A stretch of DNA of 64,000 bases. Origin: Lentimicrobium saccharophilum. Its GTDB lineage: Bacteria > Bacteroidota > Bacteroidia > Bacteroidales > Lentimicrobiaceae. The notes beneath the pieces are model-generated. The model saw nothing but the letters and a program-made list of their open reading frames with translations. It did no database searches and was not told where the DNA came from. Numbering within the stretch: the stretch's first letter is position 1; each line of letters begins with the position of its first letter. The translations under genes and the position numbers were made by a program. Below are positions 26,447 through 36,200 of this stretch, one piece after another. The stretch is from positions 62,001 through 126,000 of the forward strand of contig NZ_DF968182.1 in the NCBI RefSeq assembly GCF_001192835.1. Reading direction: 5' to 3'.

Positions 26447-27188
26447 GATTGTAGTCGAGTATTTGTTTCAATCCGGTAATCACCAGATTGGGGGTTGCAA
26501 AGATGTTATTTTTCAGTTTTTTTTCAAAATAAAACATATCCCCTCCTGAAAGAATTATTTTTAGTTGGGGATACAGATGTAAGTATTCTTCAATGATACC
26601 GTCTGTTTCAGCCCTGATGCCATTGATTACTCCGGACAAAATAGATTCATCAGTTGTCCGCCCTGTCAGGTAATTGATTTCTACAGGGTTCAATAACGGT
26701 AAACGTTTTGTAAAATTATGCAGTGCCCTGAAACGGGTGGTGAGTCCCGGAGATATTGCCCCACCCTTGTATTCGCCCTGCCCGTTGATGAAATCAAAGG
26801 TTATGGCAGTGCCCATATCTATTACCAGCAGGTCGGAGCCCGGAAAAAGGTGCCTCGCGCCGGCAACCAATGCAATCCTGTCCCTCCCGAGCGTCTCGGG
26901 TGAAAGGTAGTGGTTTGTGAATGGCAGCGGGGTATCGTAGTCAAGGTTGATCCACCTGAAATTGCCCAGGGCCTTCATGTAAGGTCCGGGATCTCCCGCA
27001 ACGGAACTGATAATGGCGCCCGACGGGATGAACTGTTCCGGAAGCAGCGCCTTAAGTTTTTCAGGATCCGGGTTTTCTGCTGTTTCGAGTAAAACTACGC
27101 GCCCGCCTTCATAAACAGCCAGTTTTGCCCTGGTATTGCCAAGATCAACGATGAGTCTGAAGGAATTGTCCTGAAGGCCTGAATTCAT
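26436..27188 (-). CDS. coaX: Type III pantothenate kinase
   Basis: 250 aa from ATG 27188. It shows the ASKHA fold motifs: VDLGNTRAK at the N-terminus (P-loop), GRDRIALVAGA near 100, and VIDMGTAITFDF near 125. It phosphorylates pantothenate, the first step of CoA synthesis. The open frame to 27254 would start upstream of the promoter. First gene of the envelope cluster, divergent from tRNA-Phe. Confidence 0.95.
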   Translation of the reverse strand: MNSGLQDNSFRLIVDLGNTRAKLAVYEGGRVVLLETAENPDPEKLKALLPEQFIPSGAIISSVAGDPGPYMKALGNFRWINLDYDTPLPFTNHYLSPETLGRDRIALVAGARHLFPGSDLLVIDMGTAITFDFINGQGEYKGGAISPGLTTRFRALHNFTKRLPLLNPVEINYLTGRTTDESILSGVINGIRAETDGIIEEYLHLYPQLKIILSGGDMFYFEKKLKNNIFATPNLVITGLKQILDYNLEK

Positions 27189-27251
27189 GCTGTTTTTTTG
27201 GTGATCAGCACAATGGGTGCCGCGCTCGTCGCAAAATATGGTGACGGGTTG

Positions 27252-27259
27252 CAAAATTA
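27252..27259 (-). promoter_or_regulatory. -7 box for coaX and the envelope cluster
   Basis: The minus strand reads TAATTTTG (TAnnTTTG), about 64 nt before ATG 27188. Confidence 0.5.
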
Positions 27260-27298
27260 CCTGATTTTCAGGCGAGGGAGAGAATTTTTTTTAAAATA

Positions 27299-27331
27299 TT
27301 TGTTAAATTGAATATTTCTTGCTTACCTTTG
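27299..27331 (+). promoter_or_regulatory. Promoter of tRNA-Phe
   Basis: TTTG at 27299-27302 and TACCTTTG at 27324-27331, spaced 21 nt, form a complete Bacteroidota promoter 14 nt before the mature tRNA. Confidence 0.7.
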
Positions 27332-27345
27332 CAGCCTCAAAACGG

Positions 27346-27418
<73 letters not shown>

Positions 27419-27425
27419 CCGAAAG

Positions 27426-27449
27426 AAACCGGCGAAAGCCGGTTTTTTT
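27426..27449 (+). terminator. Terminator of tRNA-Phe
   Basis: AAACCGGC and GCCGGTTT pair around a GAAA tetraloop, followed by more T (seven in the run). Confidence 0.9.
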
Positions 27450-27640
27450 GTTTAACGCGGTTTCTTTCTTGCCCCATCCCCTGGTGTTTCAGACAGCGCA
27501 AGCCACAATTGGTTATTGAGTAATGCCAGGTAAAGCGTTACTTTTTTTCAGGTCCTTTAAATCAGCACTGCTGGTGCCGAAGCCGTTGAAAATGGTGGAG
27601 AAGTGAAATACCGGATCTGTTTATTGTAACATTAAGCAAA

Positions 27641-27877
27641 TCAGTCAGCCAGAATCAGTATTTTGTTGTTTTGTACCTGAAGGGTCCCCCCGTTGATTTC
27701 CAGGTATCGGATATTCTTGTCAGGGTCCACAATTTTAATCTTTCCCTTTTTCAGTGTTGCAATCATAGGCGCATGGTTGTGCATGATCTCAAATGATCCT
27801 GATTTACCAGGCAGTTGCACCAGGGTAACTTCGGCGTTGAAGAGGGTGGTTTCGGGGGTAATGATTTCGAGTTTCAT
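27641..27877 (-). CDS. atpC: ATP synthase F1 subunit epsilon, short form
   Basis: 78 aa. It matches the N-terminal beta-sandwich of epsilon (MKLEIITPETTLFNAEV, PGKSGSFEIMHNHAPMIATL). The C-terminal helical hairpin of the ~135-aa E. coli form, which inhibits ATP hydrolysis, is absent, as is usual in Bacteroidota. It lies 24 nt after atpD. Confidence 0.95.
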   Translation of the reverse strand: MKLEIITPETTLFNAEVTLVQLPGKSGSFEIMHNHAPMIATLKKGKIKIVDPDKNIRYLEINGGTLQVQNNKILILAD

Positions 27878-27901
27878 AAACAGCAGCTTGCAGAAGCGAA
27901 T

Positions 27902-29491
<1,590 letters not shown>

Positions 29492-29697
29492 TCAACACCG
29501 GAAATGTCCCGGCTTTGATTCAGGCCAATCTCAGGGAATACCGGTTACGGACGGGAAGATGCGCGCGTTTATAATTTTTGGAAGGTGGTAACGTTTTAAT
29601 TTTTTGTATTTTGGCTGCCCGGTCTCAGATAATGACGAGGTTTATTTTCCTGATCAGGCCGGTACTACAGAAATTTTATCAATAAATCATCATATCT

Positions 29698-31374
29698 ATG
29701 CGAAAAAACAGTTTGAATGCCTTGCTTGTTGTGGCGGGGCTATTGTTGGCAGGCCCCCTTTTGGCCTGTACGAATTTCCTGGTGACCAAAGGTGCCAGTG
29801 CCGATGGTTCTACCATGATTACCTATGCTGCTGACTCACATGTGCTTTACGGAGAGCTGTATTTCAGACCGGCAGCAGATTATCCCGAAGGTACCATGCT
29901 TGATGTATATGAATGGGATACAGGTAAATATCTCGGGAAGATAAAACAGGCAAAGCATACCTGGTCCGTTGTAGGTAATATAAACGAGCATCAGGTGGCC
30001 ATCGGTGAAACCACCTATGGCGGATTGCCTGAACTGGTTGATACTACCGGAATCATTGATTACGGCAGCCTGATGTATATCACCCTCCAAAGGGCAAAAA
30101 CCGCACGTGAAGCCATCCGCATTATGGGCGAACTGGTTGCCGAATATGGTTACTACAGTTCGGGAGAATCCTTCTCGATTTCCGATCCCAATGAAGTGTG
30201 GATCCTTGAGATGATCGGCAAGGGGTCGCCTCAGGTGGTAAAGGACAAAAGAGGGCGCACCCGTACCGTTCATAATAAAGGAGCCGTGTGGGTAGCCATG
30301 CGCATTCCTGACGGGTACATCTCGGGCCATGCCAACCAGGCACGTATCACCACTTTCCCGCTGAATGACCCGGAAAATTGCATCTACTCACCGGATGTTA
30401 TCAGTTTCGCTAGAGAGAAGGGCTATTATACAGGCGCCGATCAGGATTTCAGTTTCTCTGACACTTATGCGCCCCTCGACTTCGGAGCCGCCCGCTTTTG
30501 TGAAGCAAGGGTCTGGGCCGGTTTCAACCAGGTGAGCAGCGGAATGGATAAATACGCGGATTATGCCAAAGGACATGACCTGAAGAACCGCATGCCGCTC
30601 TGGGTTAAACCCGACAGAAAACTTACCGTAAGAGATGTGATCGGTATGATGCGGGATTATTATCAGGGAACTGAACTGGATATGACAAAGGATGTCGGGG
30701 CCGGGCCTTATCAGTCGATCGTCCGCTGGAGACCGATGACCTGGAAAGTGGACGGGGAAACCTATTTCCACGAAAGGGCCATCTCTACCCAGCAGACCGG
30801 CTTTTCCTTTGTTGCCCAATCGCGCGGATGGCTGCCCGATCCCGTTGGCGGCATTCTTTGGTTCAGTGTCGACGATACTTACAGCACCGTATATGTACCG
30901 ATGTATTGCGGAATTACGCAAGTGCCTGAAACATACGCTGTTGGCAATGGCAGCATGATGGAGTTTTCCGACAATTCCGCTTTCTGGGTTTTCAACCAGG
31001 TTTCGAACCTTGCCTATACACGCTACAAAGACATGATTGCAGACATTCAGAAGGTGCAGTCGGCGCTCGAAGGTAAATTCATCTCCTATACGGATGTGGT
31101 CGACAAAGCGGCGGTTGAATTGTATCAGAAAGATCCTGCCAAGGCACGTGAATTCCTCACGGATTATTCCGTAAATCAGGGAAACAGCACGGTGATGCGC
31201 TGGAAAGAACTTTACCGCTACCTTTTTACCAAATATCTCGATGGAAATGTAAAAGTTAAGGACGGAAACAATCAGAATCCGAAAGTTAAATTCCCGGGTT
31301 ATGATGAGTCCTATTACCGTATGATCATCGAGAAAACCGGTGATAAGTTCAAATACCAGGGGGGAAGCCATTAA
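29698..31374 (+). CDS. C69 family dipeptidase
   Basis: 558 aa. A signal peptide (1-23) ends directly before Cys24 in LLACTNFLVTKGAS, so cleavage would expose the N-terminal nucleophile of this Ntn-hydrolase family. DGSTMITYAADSH and GGLPEL segments also fit. It should act in the periplasm on dipeptides. The context alternative, a lipobox (LLAC), would acylate the same Cys; the family nucleophile explains it better. It is divergent from atpD. Confidence 0.9.
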   Translation: MRKNSLNALLVVAGLLLAGPLLACTNFLVTKGASADGSTMITYAADSHVLYGELYFRPAADYPEGTMLDVYEWDTGKYLGKIKQAKHTWSVVGNINEHQVAIGETTYGGLPELVDTTGIIDYGSLMYITLQRAKTAREAIRIMGELVAEYGYYSSGESFSISDPNEVWILEMIGKGSPQVVKDKRGRTRTVHNKGAVWVAMRIPDGYISGHANQARITTFPLNDPENCIYSPDVISFAREKGYYTGADQDFSFSDTYAPLDFGAARFCEARVWAGFNQVSSGMDKYADYAKGHDLKNRMPLWVKPDRKLTVRDVIGMMRDYYQGTELDMTKDVGAGPYQSIVRWRPMTWKVDGETYFHERAISTQQTGFSFVAQSRGWLPDPVGGILWFSVDDTYSTVYVPMYCGITQVPETYAVGNGSMMEFSDNSAFWVFNQVSNLAYTRYKDMIADIQKVQSALEGKFISYTDVVDKAAVELYQKDPAKAREFLTDYSVNQGNSTVMRWKELYRYLFTKYLDGNVKVKDGNNQNPKVKFPGYDESYYRMIIEKTGDKFKYQGGSH

Positions 31375-31404
31375 TAAATAAAGGTACCGCCGATTTATCT
31401 GAAA

Positions 31405-31437
31405 AGGGGGATATTTCCTATAAGGATTTATCCCCCT
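31405..31437 (+). terminator. Hairpin after the C69 gene
   Basis: AGGGGGATA and TATCCCCCT pair across a 15-nt loop. The T tract after it is poor, so termination efficiency is uncertain. Confidence 0.45.
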
Positions 31438-31493
31438 GTTGTTTATCGTGTTTAACCCATAAAATAAAATATGCGGAATCTCTTTAAAATCTG

Positions 31494-31501
31494 TAATTTT
31501 G
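31494..31501 (+). promoter_or_regulatory. -7 box for the coiled-coil protein gene
   Basis: TAATTTTG (TAnnTTTG) lies 67 nt before ATG 31569. Confidence 0.5.
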
Positions 31502-31568
31502 CACACGGTTTTACGTTCCTTAATAAGGAATCAACTTCAAGGATGATCTGCAATAAAACTGCTGAAAT

Positions 31569-32486
31569 ATGGACAGTATGAATGATATCAACGTTGGCAA
31601 CAAAAGCCGCAACAAATCATTGATCATTATCGTTATACTTCTTGCCGCGCTGGCATTGCTGACCTGGCTTTATCTTTCGACCCGTTCGCGCCTGGGTTCA
31701 TTGCTCGAGGAAAAAGAAAAGCAAAGGGTTGAATTGCAGCATGAACTTGACTCCCTCATCACAGAACACAACAATATTAAGTTGGAGTACGGGACTTTCT
31801 CTGATTCACTGGTGGCCAAGGATAGCATTATTCAGGCGAACGCATTGGAAATCAGGAAACTGCTTGATACCCAGTATGAGTTCTACAAAGTCAAGAAGAA
31901 ACTCGATCGGTTACGCTCGATTTCTCAGGGTTACCTGAAGCAGATAGATTCGCTCTATACGGTAAACCAGGAACTGAAAGCCGAAAATGAACAAATCCGT
32001 TCGAGCTATCAGATGGAACAGCAAAAGAGCAGCTCGTTGCTGAAGGACAAGGAAGCCCTTACCGAAAAAGTGACCATGGCCGCTGTGCTCAGGGCCTACA
32101 AGATAACAGCGTCGGGAGTTCGCGGCAGTGGCGACAAGGAACGTATAACCGATAAGGCCAAGCGCGTGGAAAAGATCAAGGTTTGCTTTACCCTTGGCGA
32201 AAATCCCCTGCTTTCGGCCGGGGCCAAAGATATCTACGTCCGCATCGCGCGGCCCGACAAAATAATCCTTGCCAGGGGCCGGGGTGATGATTATTCGTTT
32301 AGTTATAAAGGGGAAATCCTCCAATATACCATGCGCGAAACTGTAAATTACCAGAACCAGGCCATGGATATCTGCACATACTGGATTAACCGCTCCGCAA
32401 AAGAAAACCTTCCCGAAGGAGTATATGTGGTTTCGGTTTATGCTGAAGACTTCGAGATCGGTCAAACCAGTTTTGAACTCAAATAG
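31569..32486 (+). CDS. Membrane-anchored coiled-coil protein, function unknown
   Basis: 305 aa. One membrane helix (about 18-38, LIIIVILLAALALLTWLYL) is followed by a long heptad-rich coiled coil to about residue 170 and a C-terminal beta-type domain (about 175-305). The N-terminus is cytosolic and the bulk periplasmic by charge. I recognise the layout from Bacteroidota proteins of unknown function but not a named family. Monocistronic between a promoter and a good terminator. Confidence 0.75.
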   Translation: MDSMNDINVGNKSRNKSLIIIVILLAALALLTWLYLSTRSRLGSLLEEKEKQRVELQHELDSLITEHNNIKLEYGTFSDSLVAKDSIIQANALEIRKLLDTQYEFYKVKKKLDRLRSISQGYLKQIDSLYTVNQELKAENEQIRSSYQMEQQKSSSLLKDKEALTEKVTMAAVLRAYKITASGVRGSGDKERITDKAKRVEKIKVCFTLGENPLLSAGAKDIYVRIARPDKIILARGRGDDYSFSYKGEILQYTMRETVNYQNQAMDICTYWINRSAKENLPEGVYVVSVYAEDFEIGQTSFELK

Positions 32487-32515
32487 AAATTTCTGCATAC
32501 TTATCAGTTTCTCAG

Positions 32516-32545
32516 ATGCCGGCTGTTTTGTCCGGCATTTTTTTT
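32516..32545 (+). terminator. Terminator after the coiled-coil gene
   Basis: ATGCCGG and CCGGCAT form a stem with a 9-nt loop followed by eight or more T. The rest of the spacer 32546-32882 shows no gene. Confidence 0.8.
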
Positions 32546-32882
32546 GATCCCGGATTCAATCAACCTCCCTGAAGCCGGCAGGCCAGATCAAGCGGTAAGC
32601 TGGTCGTGCATTGATTTCAAAGTTTTCGGAGAGGTTGGCACCGGAAGACAACATCCGGCAGCATATTTTACCTACCTGTCTTTGCCATGCAAGGAGTATG
32701 TTATCCGTTCAGACTTTCATAGTCTTGCTATTGTTTAATCAGGGCTTTTCAAGATCGCGCCCATCCATGGCAATTTACCCTTCTTTAAAATGCCCGGTCC
32801 CGTTCATCCCTTGTTTCCATCCGTTCATCTGATAAAATATTGTATTCACCGATAATAAGTTTAACAGTTTTTCGGGCTGAAA

Positions 32883-32903
32883 TACTTTTGTTCCGGAAAA
32901 CAA
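32883..32903 (+). promoter_or_regulatory. Promoter with possible TetR operator
   Basis: TACTTTTG (32883-32890, TAnnTTTG) runs into an imperfect palindrome TTGTTCCGGAAAACAA (32888-32903) covering the expected start point. Placement suits autoregulation by the TetR protein encoded next; the operator role is inference. Confidence 0.4.
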
Positions 32904-32939
32904 CAGGACGAACGAACAATCTACACGCGGAAACGTTTA

Positions 32940-33593
32940 ATGACACTTATGTTTCCTGACAATTCCAAAACCATTGATGCCATGGATGATAAACTGCTCA
33001 CGATTATTGATGCTTCCGGGATGCTTTTCCGTAAATACGGAATCCGCAGCATTTCGATGGACGATATATCAAGGGAGCTGGGCATGTCAAAAAAGACGTT
33101 GTATCAATATGTTGACAACAAACCCGATCTGATTGAAAAACTGCTCAGAAGGCAGGTTGAGTGCAGCAATGCGTGTGTTGTAGATTCTGCCGGAAGCATG
33201 AATGCAATTGATATTCTGTTGCATGTAAGCGTGAAGATCAGCGAAGAAATCAGGGAGATGAACCCGGTGATTGCTTTTGATCTTGAGAAATACTATCCGG
33301 CATTGTACAGGGCTTTTGTGCAGGCCAAGCGCGATCATGTTTACCTCAAAATCAAGGAGAATCTTGAGCAGGGGGTAATGGAAGGCATCTATCGCGATGA
33401 CCTCAATGCCGACCTGGTTGCAAAACTGTATGTTCAGAAACTGATAGATGTTCATGATCCTGAGTTTTTGTCTTCTGTTGATTTTTCACAGGAAAAGGTC
33501 TTTCAGGTAATGTTCGACAACCACATCCGGGGCATTGCCAATGCTGATGGACTGGCCTACTACGAAAAGAAGAAAAGTGAAATGGGTCTTTAA
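32940..33593 (+). CDS. TetR/AcrR family transcriptional regulator
   Basis: 217 aa; ATG 32982 (MDDKLLTII) is a plausible alternative start that removes 14 residues. The HTH region SMDDISRELGMSKKTLYQYVDNK lies about residues 39-61 and is typical TetR_N. The ligand domain is not assignable. It is 32 nt before a TolC gene and heads an efflux operon, so it probably represses the operon until a pump substrate binds. Confidence 0.9.
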   Translation: MTLMFPDNSKTIDAMDDKLLTIIDASGMLFRKYGIRSISMDDISRELGMSKKTLYQYVDNKPDLIEKLLRRQVECSNACVVDSAGSMNAIDILLHVSVKISEEIREMNPVIAFDLEKYYPALYRAFVQAKRDHVYLKIKENLEQGVMEGIYRDDLNADLVAKLYVQKLIDVHDPEFLSSVDFSQEKVFQVMFDNHIRGIANADGLAYYEKKKSEMGL

Positions 33594-33625
33594 CTATATA
33601 AACCACAACAACTCAAGCCTGTGAA

Positions 33626-34981
33626 ATGAAAAAGATGAAGATAAAAACCTCTGTTATTTTACTAATGGGGTTACTGCTGATGTCAGGAATTCCGGCAACA
33701 GCGCAGCAAACGGTCACCCTGAGCCTGAAGCAGGCCCGTGAGATCGCCGCGGAGCGGGCCTTTACCGTGAGGCAGTCAGACGCGGATGTTGAAACAGCCA
33801 GACAGCAGGTAAAGGAGCTGACGGCTACCGGTCTGCCTCAGGTAAACGCAAGTGTCGGATACAACGACAACATTGGCCTTCCTGTCCAATTGGTACCCGG
33901 TGATTTTTTCGGGCAGCCGGGGCAGGATATAGAAGTGCAGTTTGGCACGAAATACAGCGGAAATGCCGGCCTAAGTGTAAATCAGCTGATCTTCAGCGGT
34001 TCCTATCTGGTTGGATTGCAGGCTGCACGCACTTTTCTTGCAAAAAGCGAAGAAGAGCGTAAAAAAAGCGTGGTGGATATAAAGAAGACGGTTTCGGAAG
34101 CCTATTTTCTGGTTCTTGCCACCCAGGAAGGGATCAGGATACTGGATTCTACCCTGGCCATTACAGAGAAACTGGCCGGCGAAACCAGGATTATATACGA
34201 AAACGGACTTACGGAAGAAACCGAATACGATCAGCTTCAGCTGATGGTTTCCGAACTTCAGGTAAACAGGGCCAATGCCCTGAATCAACTTTCGGTTGCG
34301 CGGAGTTTTCTGAAATATCACCTTGGGCTTCCGGGAAACAGCGAAGTAATACTTACCCAGACCATGGGTGAACTTATTGACGAAATGGCTCCGGCCGCCT
34401 TGCTCGACAGGTCATTTACTCCGGGCGGCAATATTGACTTCCGCATACTGAAAAAGCAACAGGAACTGGCCTATCTGGACCTCAGAAGACAAAAGAGCCT
34501 TTACCTGCCTTCCGTTTCGGCATTCCTGAATTACCAGACCCAGGCGCAGCGGGCAGAATGGGATTTCTTTGATCCGCTGGGCAAATGGTACTCAAGTTCG
34601 GTCTGGGGGATAAATATGAACATCCCCATTTTCAGCAGCGGGGAGCGGATGGCTAAAGTCAGGCAGGCCAGGGTTCAGGTGGAAAAAACACATATTGCCG
34701 AGGAGCAGGTGGGCAGCAGCCTCAGAATTCAACACGAGAATGCGGGAAGCGAATTGCGGAACGCCCTGCTTACCTATGGTACAACAAAGCAGAACCGCGA
34801 ACTCTCGGGGAAAATATACCTGCGTACAAGTATTAAATTTCAGGAAGGGATGGCCGGCAGCCTCGATCTGATGAATGCCCACAATCAATACCTGAATTCA
34901 CAATCACAATACATCAGCGCTTCTCTCAATGTGCTTAACAGAAGCGTGGCGATGGAAAGCCTGCTTGAAAATCCGGAATAG
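33626..34981 (+). CDS. TolC-family outer-membrane efflux protein
   Basis: 451 aa with a signal peptide (about 1-26, ending ATAQ). Two OEP repeats are visible: the first around residues 35-215, the second around 270-440, with long helical stretches rich in Gln and Ala. It should form the trimeric outer-membrane channel for the adaptor and RND pump that follow, 24 nt downstream. Confidence 0.92.
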   Translation: MKKMKIKTSVILLMGLLLMSGIPATAQQTVTLSLKQAREIAAERAFTVRQSDADVETARQQVKELTATGLPQVNASVGYNDNIGLPVQLVPGDFFGQPGQDIEVQFGTKYSGNAGLSVNQLIFSGSYLVGLQAARTFLAKSEEERKKSVVDIKKTVSEAYFLVLATQEGIRILDSTLAITEKLAGETRIIYENGLTEETEYDQLQLMVSELQVNRANALNQLSVARSFLKYHLGLPGNSEVILTQTMGELIDEMAPAALLDRSFTPGGNIDFRILKKQQELAYLDLRRQKSLYLPSVSAFLNYQTQAQRAEWDFFDPLGKWYSSSVWGINMNIPIFSSGERMAKVRQARVQVEKTHIAEEQVGSSLRIQHENAGSELRNALLTYGTTKQNRELSGKIYLRTSIKFQEGMAGSLDLMNAHNQYLNSQSQYISASLNVLNRSVAMESLLENPE

Positions 34982-35005
34982 AAAAGCAAAAACCCTGAAA
35001 TATCC

Positions 35006-36193
35006 ATGAAAACAAAAATCTTCAAAATATTACCTCAAATGAAAAAAGTCATTTCACTCATCGCCATTGCAGGCATGCTGGTAGTATCATCCTGCAGACA
35101 GGATAATAGTCCTGAGGCCCTGCGGAAACAACTCGATGCCTATCACAAAGAATCGAAGGAAATCGATATCAGGATCAAAGAACTGGAAAAACAACTGGCA
35201 GGGCTGGAGAATGGCAGTGATAAAGTCAATCGTATCCCCGTTGTGCTTGAGGAGGTTGCTCCCGGCTTGTTTGAACATTATGTCGAAGCCGGCGGGAATG
35301 TTGAAGCGGTGCGCGAAGCCTTTATCAGTCCGGAAATCAGTGGACAGATTACAACGATATATGTGAAGGAAGGCGACAAGGTTCAGAAAGGTCAGCTACT
35401 GGCTCAGCTCAACACACAGGTTACCCGTAAGTCGATAGAGGAGGTTCAGACCTCCCTGAAACTGGCCACCGATCTTTTTCAGCGTCAGCAGCGGTTATGG
35501 GATCAGAAAATCGGCTCAGAGATGCAGTACCTGGAAGCGAAAAATAACAAGGAAAGCCTTGAAAACCGCCTTGCAACCCTCAACGCTCAACTGGATATGG
35601 CGAGGGTGGTATCACCGGTTTCAGGGGTGGTTGAGCGGGTTGCACAGAAAAACGGAGAGCTGGCCATGCCCGGCATGACCATGATCCATGTGATCAATCT
35701 TGACGAGCTCTTTGTTAAAGCAAATGTCTCTGAAGCGCTGCTGCCCTTCATCAGGAAAGGTGATGAAATAGTGCTGAAGTTCCCCTCATATCCTGAAGTT
35801 TCCAGAAAACTCAGGGTCGACAGGATTGGCAGCAACATCAATCCCGGCAACAGGACATTTGAAGTGCAGGTGAAGTTTGACAATACTGACGGAACCATCA
35901 AGCCCAATATGATGGCCTCACTGCTGATCAACGATTACCGGAACGAACAGGCATTGATTATCCCTTCGCGCCTTATCAAGGAAGACCTGAAGGGCAAATA
36001 CATCTATACCGCGAAAAGCAACAGCCCTGATTTCGTCGCGCAGAAGGTTTACATACAGGCCGGAAGAAGCTTTCTTGGCCGTACCGAAGTCATCTCGGGA
36101 CTCAAAGAGGGTGATAAGATCATTCAGGACGGATTTAACCGGGTAAGTGACGGGGTATATCTTTCTGTTGACTCAGTAAAAACGGCAAAATAA
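35006..36193 (+). CDS. RND efflux periplasmic adaptor lipoprotein
   Basis: 395 aa; ATG 35039 is an alternative start (384 aa). A lipobox VVSSC puts the lipidated Cys at residue 30. A short coiled coil (about 38-70) precedes the biotinyl-lipoyl half-motif (ISGQITTIYVKEGDKVQKGQ), an alpha hairpin (about 140-195), the second lipoyl half (VVSPVSGVVERV) and beta-barrel/MP domains. It joins the RND pump to TolC. The stop lies 7 nt before the RND start. Confidence 0.92.
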   Translation: MKTKIFKILPQMKKVISLIAIAGMLVVSSCRQDNSPEALRKQLDAYHKESKEIDIRIKELEKQLAGLENGSDKVNRIPVVLEEVAPGLFEHYVEAGGNVEAVREAFISPEISGQITTIYVKEGDKVQKGQLLAQLNTQVTRKSIEEVQTSLKLATDLFQRQQRLWDQKIGSEMQYLEAKNNKESLENRLATLNAQLDMARVVSPVSGVVERVAQKNGELAMPGMTMIHVINLDELFVKANVSEALLPFIRKGDEIVLKFPSYPEVSRKLRVDRIGSNINPGNRTFEVQVKFDNTDGTIKPNMMASLLINDYRNEQALIIPSRLIKEDLKGKYIYTAKSNSPDFVAQKVYIQAGRSFLGRTEVISGLKEGDKIIQDGFNRVSDGVYLSVDSVKTAK

Positions 36194-36200
36194 TACTACA

